Shown here: in pieces, positions 6,857-8,951 of the stretch | Layout: each line of letters begins with the position of its first letter | Numbering within the stretch: the first letter of the stretch is position 1 | Source of the DNA: Clostridia bacterium | Lineage (GTDB): Bacteria; Bacillota_A; Clostridia; Lachnospirales; Cellulosilyticaceae | Assembly: GCA_029239935.1 (NCBI GenBank) | Contig: JARBTY010000118.1 | Coordinates: 1-8,951, forward strand | DNA: 8,951 bases | Direction of reading: 5' to 3' | Notes under the pieces: model-generated | Databases searched by the model: none | Told to the model about the DNA's origin: nothing | Seen by the model: the letters and a program-made list of their open reading frames with translations, nothing else | Translations under genes and position numbers: made by a program

Positions 6857-7883
6857 CATAGCATTTCTGGCTGTTACAGAGGATGGCAAGCAGATTGCTA
6901 AAACCCTGAAAGAAAAACTCAAAAGAGGCACTATTTATACCACCCCCAGACTTTATGAGGAGGGTACCTATGTAATAAGCCCTTCTTTAAGCGTCGTAAC
7001 AGGAGAAGTATTTAAGACCTATGAGACCCTTGTCTTTATTATGGCGGCAGGGATAGTGGTAAGAATGATAGCGCCTTACGTGCAAGATAAGCTAAAAGAC
7101 CCTGCGGTTTTGGTGATAGATGATTTAGGCAGACATGTGATCAGCTTGTTAAGCGGTCATATGGGCGGAGGCAATCAGATGACCCTTGATATCAGTGAGA
7201 TACTCAAAGCACATCCGGTTATTACGACTTCTACAGATGTCCATCATAAAGCAGCACTTGATACTATGGCCAAAGCTTTGGAGGGGTATATAGACAATTT
7301 CAGGGAGCAGGTCAAAGCTGTGAACTATCTGCTTATTCATGATAAAAAGGTGGGATTTTATAAAGAAGACTGTTACGAGGTACAGGATTTAAGAGGATTT
7401 ACCCCAGTAAAAGATTTGAATAACCTCGAAGCCTTTGAAAAGGTGGTCTGTGTGACTTACAAAGATAAGCTGGAAGGTGACGTGGGCGTAGTTGTGAAAT
7501 TGGTTCCAAAGGATTTGGTAATAGGGATAGGCTGCAGAAAAGATACACCTATCAAGCTTTTAGAAGACTCATTGAATAACTTTTTAGAAAGTTATAATAT
7601 AGATAGCCATGCCGTGAAATGTTTGGTCAGTGTAGAGGTTAAAAAAGATGAAAAGGCCATTATAGCGCTAGCTGACAAGCTGGGTGTGCCTTTTGAAGTG
7701 ATTGAGACAAAAGAAATAGCAAAGGTTGAACACCTATTTGAAAAATCAGAATTTGTTAAAAGTCAAATTGGTGTCTATAGTGTAGCAGAGCCTGCTGCTT
7801 ATTTAGTAAGTAGTGGCAACCTATGGATTGGAAAGCACAAATATAAAGGCATTACCTTTGCAATAGGGAGGATAAAGAAATGA
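6840..7883 (+). CDS. cbiG: Cobalt-precorrin-5A hydrolase CbiG
   Basis: Opens the ring-A lactone of cobalt-precorrin-5A and releases the C20 fragment as acetaldehyde, giving cobalt-precorrin-5B; it occurs in the anaerobic route. Motifs: [12 protein letters not shown] (68-79), [19 protein letters not shown] (94-112), TTSTDV (129-134), GIGCRKDTP (229-237) opening the C-terminal domain, and VAEPAA (315-320). Its 347 residues match the family. An upstream in-frame ATG at 6798 would add 14 unlike residues and lacks a placed ribosome binding site. The ATG at 6840 has AAGGA (6827-6831) eight bases upstream and gives a normal N-terminus, so it was chosen. It overlaps cbiF by 17 bp and shares ATGA with cbiH. 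Confidence 0.95.
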   Translation: MNTDHNIAFLAVTEDGKQIAKTLKEKLKRGTIYTTPRLYEEGTYVISPSLSVVTGEVFKTYETLVFIMAAGIVVRMIAPYVQDKLKDPAVLVIDDLGRHVISLLSGHMGGGNQMTLDISEILKAHPVITTSTDVHHKAALDTMAKALEGYIDNFREQVKAVNYLLIHDKKVGFYKEDCYEVQDLRGFTPVKDLNNLEAFEKVVCVTYKDKLEGDVGVVVKLVPKDLVIGIGCRKDTPIKLLEDSLNNFLESYNIDSHAVKCLVSVEVKKDEKAIIALADKLGVPFEVIETKEIAKVEHLFEKSEFVKSQIGVYSVAEPAAYLVSSGNLWIGKHKYKGITFAIGRIKK

Positions 7884-8605
7884 TTTATGTAATAGGGATA
7901 GGCCCAGGTGCCAAAGAAACGATGACCTTACAGGCCATTAAAGCCTTGGAGGAATCAGAGGTTATTGTAGGCTATAAAACTTATATAGAGCTGGTTAAAG
8001 AATTTATAGAAGGTAAAGAAATTATAAAAAATGGTATGCGTCAAGAAGTAGACCGGTGTAAGCTGGCTATTGAGTATGCCAAAGCTGGCAAAAAAGTAGC
8101 GGTTATCAGCAGCGGGGACAGCGGCATATATGGCATGGCAGGACTGGTTTTAGAACTTGCCCTAAAGGAAGAATCGGAAATCCCTGTAAAAGTAATACCT
8201 GGTATTACAGCCAGTATTGGCGGAGCCAGCCTTTTGGGGGCACCTATTATGCACGATTTTTGCCATATCAGCCTAAGTGATCTTTTAACACCTTGGGAAG
8301 TGATTGAAAAAAGATTGAGACTTGCAGCAGAGGCAGATTTTGTTATTTGTCTGTATAACCCAAGAAGTAAGGGTAGGAGTGAGCATCTTTATAAGGCATT
8401 TGAGATTATGGGGGCCTTTAAAGGACCTGATACACCTGTGGGTATATTAAAAGATGTCGGAAGACCTGAAGAGAAAAAACTGATTGTTCCCTATAAAGAG
8501 ATGGACTATGACTGTGTGGATATGACAACCCTTGTGATTATTGGTAATAAATCGACCTTTATACATGGAGATTATATGGTTACACCGAGGGGTTACGCTC
8601 TATGA
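7880..8605 (+). CDS. cbiH: Cobalt-precorrin-3 C17-methyltransferase (ring contracting) CbiH
   Basis: Methylates C17 of cobalt-precorrin-3 and contracts the ring, giving cobalt-precorrin-4, the substrate of CbiF. It is a class III tetrapyrrole methyltransferase with GIGPG (6-10), SSGDSGIYGMAG (77-88), PGITASIGGASLLGAP (107-122), the CbiH/CobJ signature MHDFCHISLSDLLTPW (124-139), LYNPRSKGR (158-166) and MTTLVIIGNKST (215-226), ending MVTPRGY (233-239). The length of 241 is typical of the single-domain form; no ferredoxin-like C-terminal extension is present. The ATG is seven bases after AGGGAGGA (7865-7872) and overlaps the cbiG stop. The end overlaps cbiJ by four bases. Confidence 0.96.
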   Translation: MIYVIGIGPGAKETMTLQAIKALEESEVIVGYKTYIELVKEFIEGKEIIKNGMRQEVDRCKLAIEYAKAGKKVAVISSGDSGIYGMAGLVLELALKEESEIPVKVIPGITASIGGASLLGAPIMHDFCHISLSDLLTPWEVIEKRLRLAAEADFVICLYNPRSKGRSEHLYKAFEIMGAFKGPDTPVGILKDVGRPEEKKLIVPYKEMDYDCVDMTTLVIIGNKSTFIHGDYMVTPRGYAL

Positions 8606-8951
8606 TTTTAGTTTTGGGAGGCACGTCAGACAGTTTACTCATTTGCAAAAAGTTAAATGAAAAAGAACTGCTGTATAAGGTGTCAGTGACAACGGATTAT
8701 GGCAAACATTTAGCCCAAAACTATACCAACAATGTTTTGCTGGGGCAGCTGGATTTAATCAGTATGAAAGAACTCATCAAAAAAGAGGGGATCAGTCTGA
8801 TTATAGATGCGACACATCCCTATGCAATACAAGTATCTCAGACAGCTATTTTGGCAGCTGATGGGTTGCAGATAACGTACATGCGTTATGAAAGAGAATC
8901 TCTTTTAAAAAGTGTAGAGTATGATAAACTAGAGATAGTAGAAACCATAGG
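8602..8951 (+). CDS. cbiJ: Cobalt-precorrin-6A reductase CbiJ (partial, 3' end outside window)
   Basis: Reduces a double bond in the macrocycle of cobalt-precorrin-6A using a reduced nicotinamide, giving cobalt-precorrin-6B. The first 116 codons are present and open to the window edge; the complete family protein is roughly 250 residues. The nucleotide-binding opening MILVLGGTSDS (1-11) and the strongly conserved DATHPYA (69-75), followed by MRYERES (94-100), identify the CbiJ/CobK family. The ATG overlaps the cbiH stop (ATGA) and has GAGGGG (8587-8592) nine bases upstream. Its position after cbiH is consistent with the same transcript continuing past the window. Confidence 0.93.
   Translation, partial: MILVLGGTSDSLLICKKLNEKELLYKVSVTTDYGKHLAQNYTNNVLLGQLDLISMKELIKKEGISLIIDATHPYAIQVSQTAILAADGLQITYMRYERESLLKSVEYDKLEIVETI

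Noticed and set aside
4944..7912. Repeated DNA at the starts of cbiE and cbiH (both encode [10 protein letters not shown])
   Set aside because: The two genes are ancient paralogues of one methyltransferase family; the similarity stops after the first motif and codons differ, so it is not a recent duplication.

Overview
The window carries the front of an anaerobic (early cobalt insertion) cobalamin biosynthesis operon. All genes are on the plus strand. The AT-rich codon use, strong GGAGG-type ribosome binding sites, tight gene packing and cbi-type enzyme set (CbiD and CbiG present, no oxygen-dependent CobG) point to an anaerobic Firmicute, most likely a member of the Clostridia. The sequence alone does not support a genus.

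Positions 1-726 contain no convincing gene. Bases 5-44 hold two overlapping palindromes. Bases 100-265 contain several short stems. Bases 266-485 are AT-rich and hold nothing I can name. Bases 486-687 form one long, nearly continuous imperfect hairpin, a rod of about 200 nt. A second hairpin (677-685 with 708-716) shares bases with the foot of the rod and covers part of the Shine-Dalgarno sequence of the first gene. This looks like a cis-regulatory leader, but I cannot recognise it as a standard cobalamin riboswitch.

Positions 727-8951 hold ten genes with gaps of 11 bp or less, or overlaps: cobD, cbiA, cbiC, cbiD, cbiE, cbiT, cbiF, cbiG, cbiH and the start of cbiJ, which is cut by the window end. 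No promoter or terminator is visible between them, so they are very probably one transcript with translational coupling.

Together the nine cbi products cover the corrin pathway from cobalt-precorrin-3 to cob(II)yrinate a,c-diamide. CbiH methylates C17 and contracts the ring, CbiF methylates C11, and CbiG opens the lactone. CbiD methylates C1, CbiJ reduces, CbiT methylates C15 and decarboxylates, CbiE methylates C5, CbiC moves the C11 methyl, and CbiA amidates the a and c side chains. CobD makes the aminopropanol phosphate linker for the nucleotide loop. CbiL, the cobaltochelatase, CbiP, CbiB and the loop assembly genes are not in the window and presumably lie downstream or elsewhere.

The coding part is a textbook pathway. 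The part worth a second look is the unexplained structured leader.
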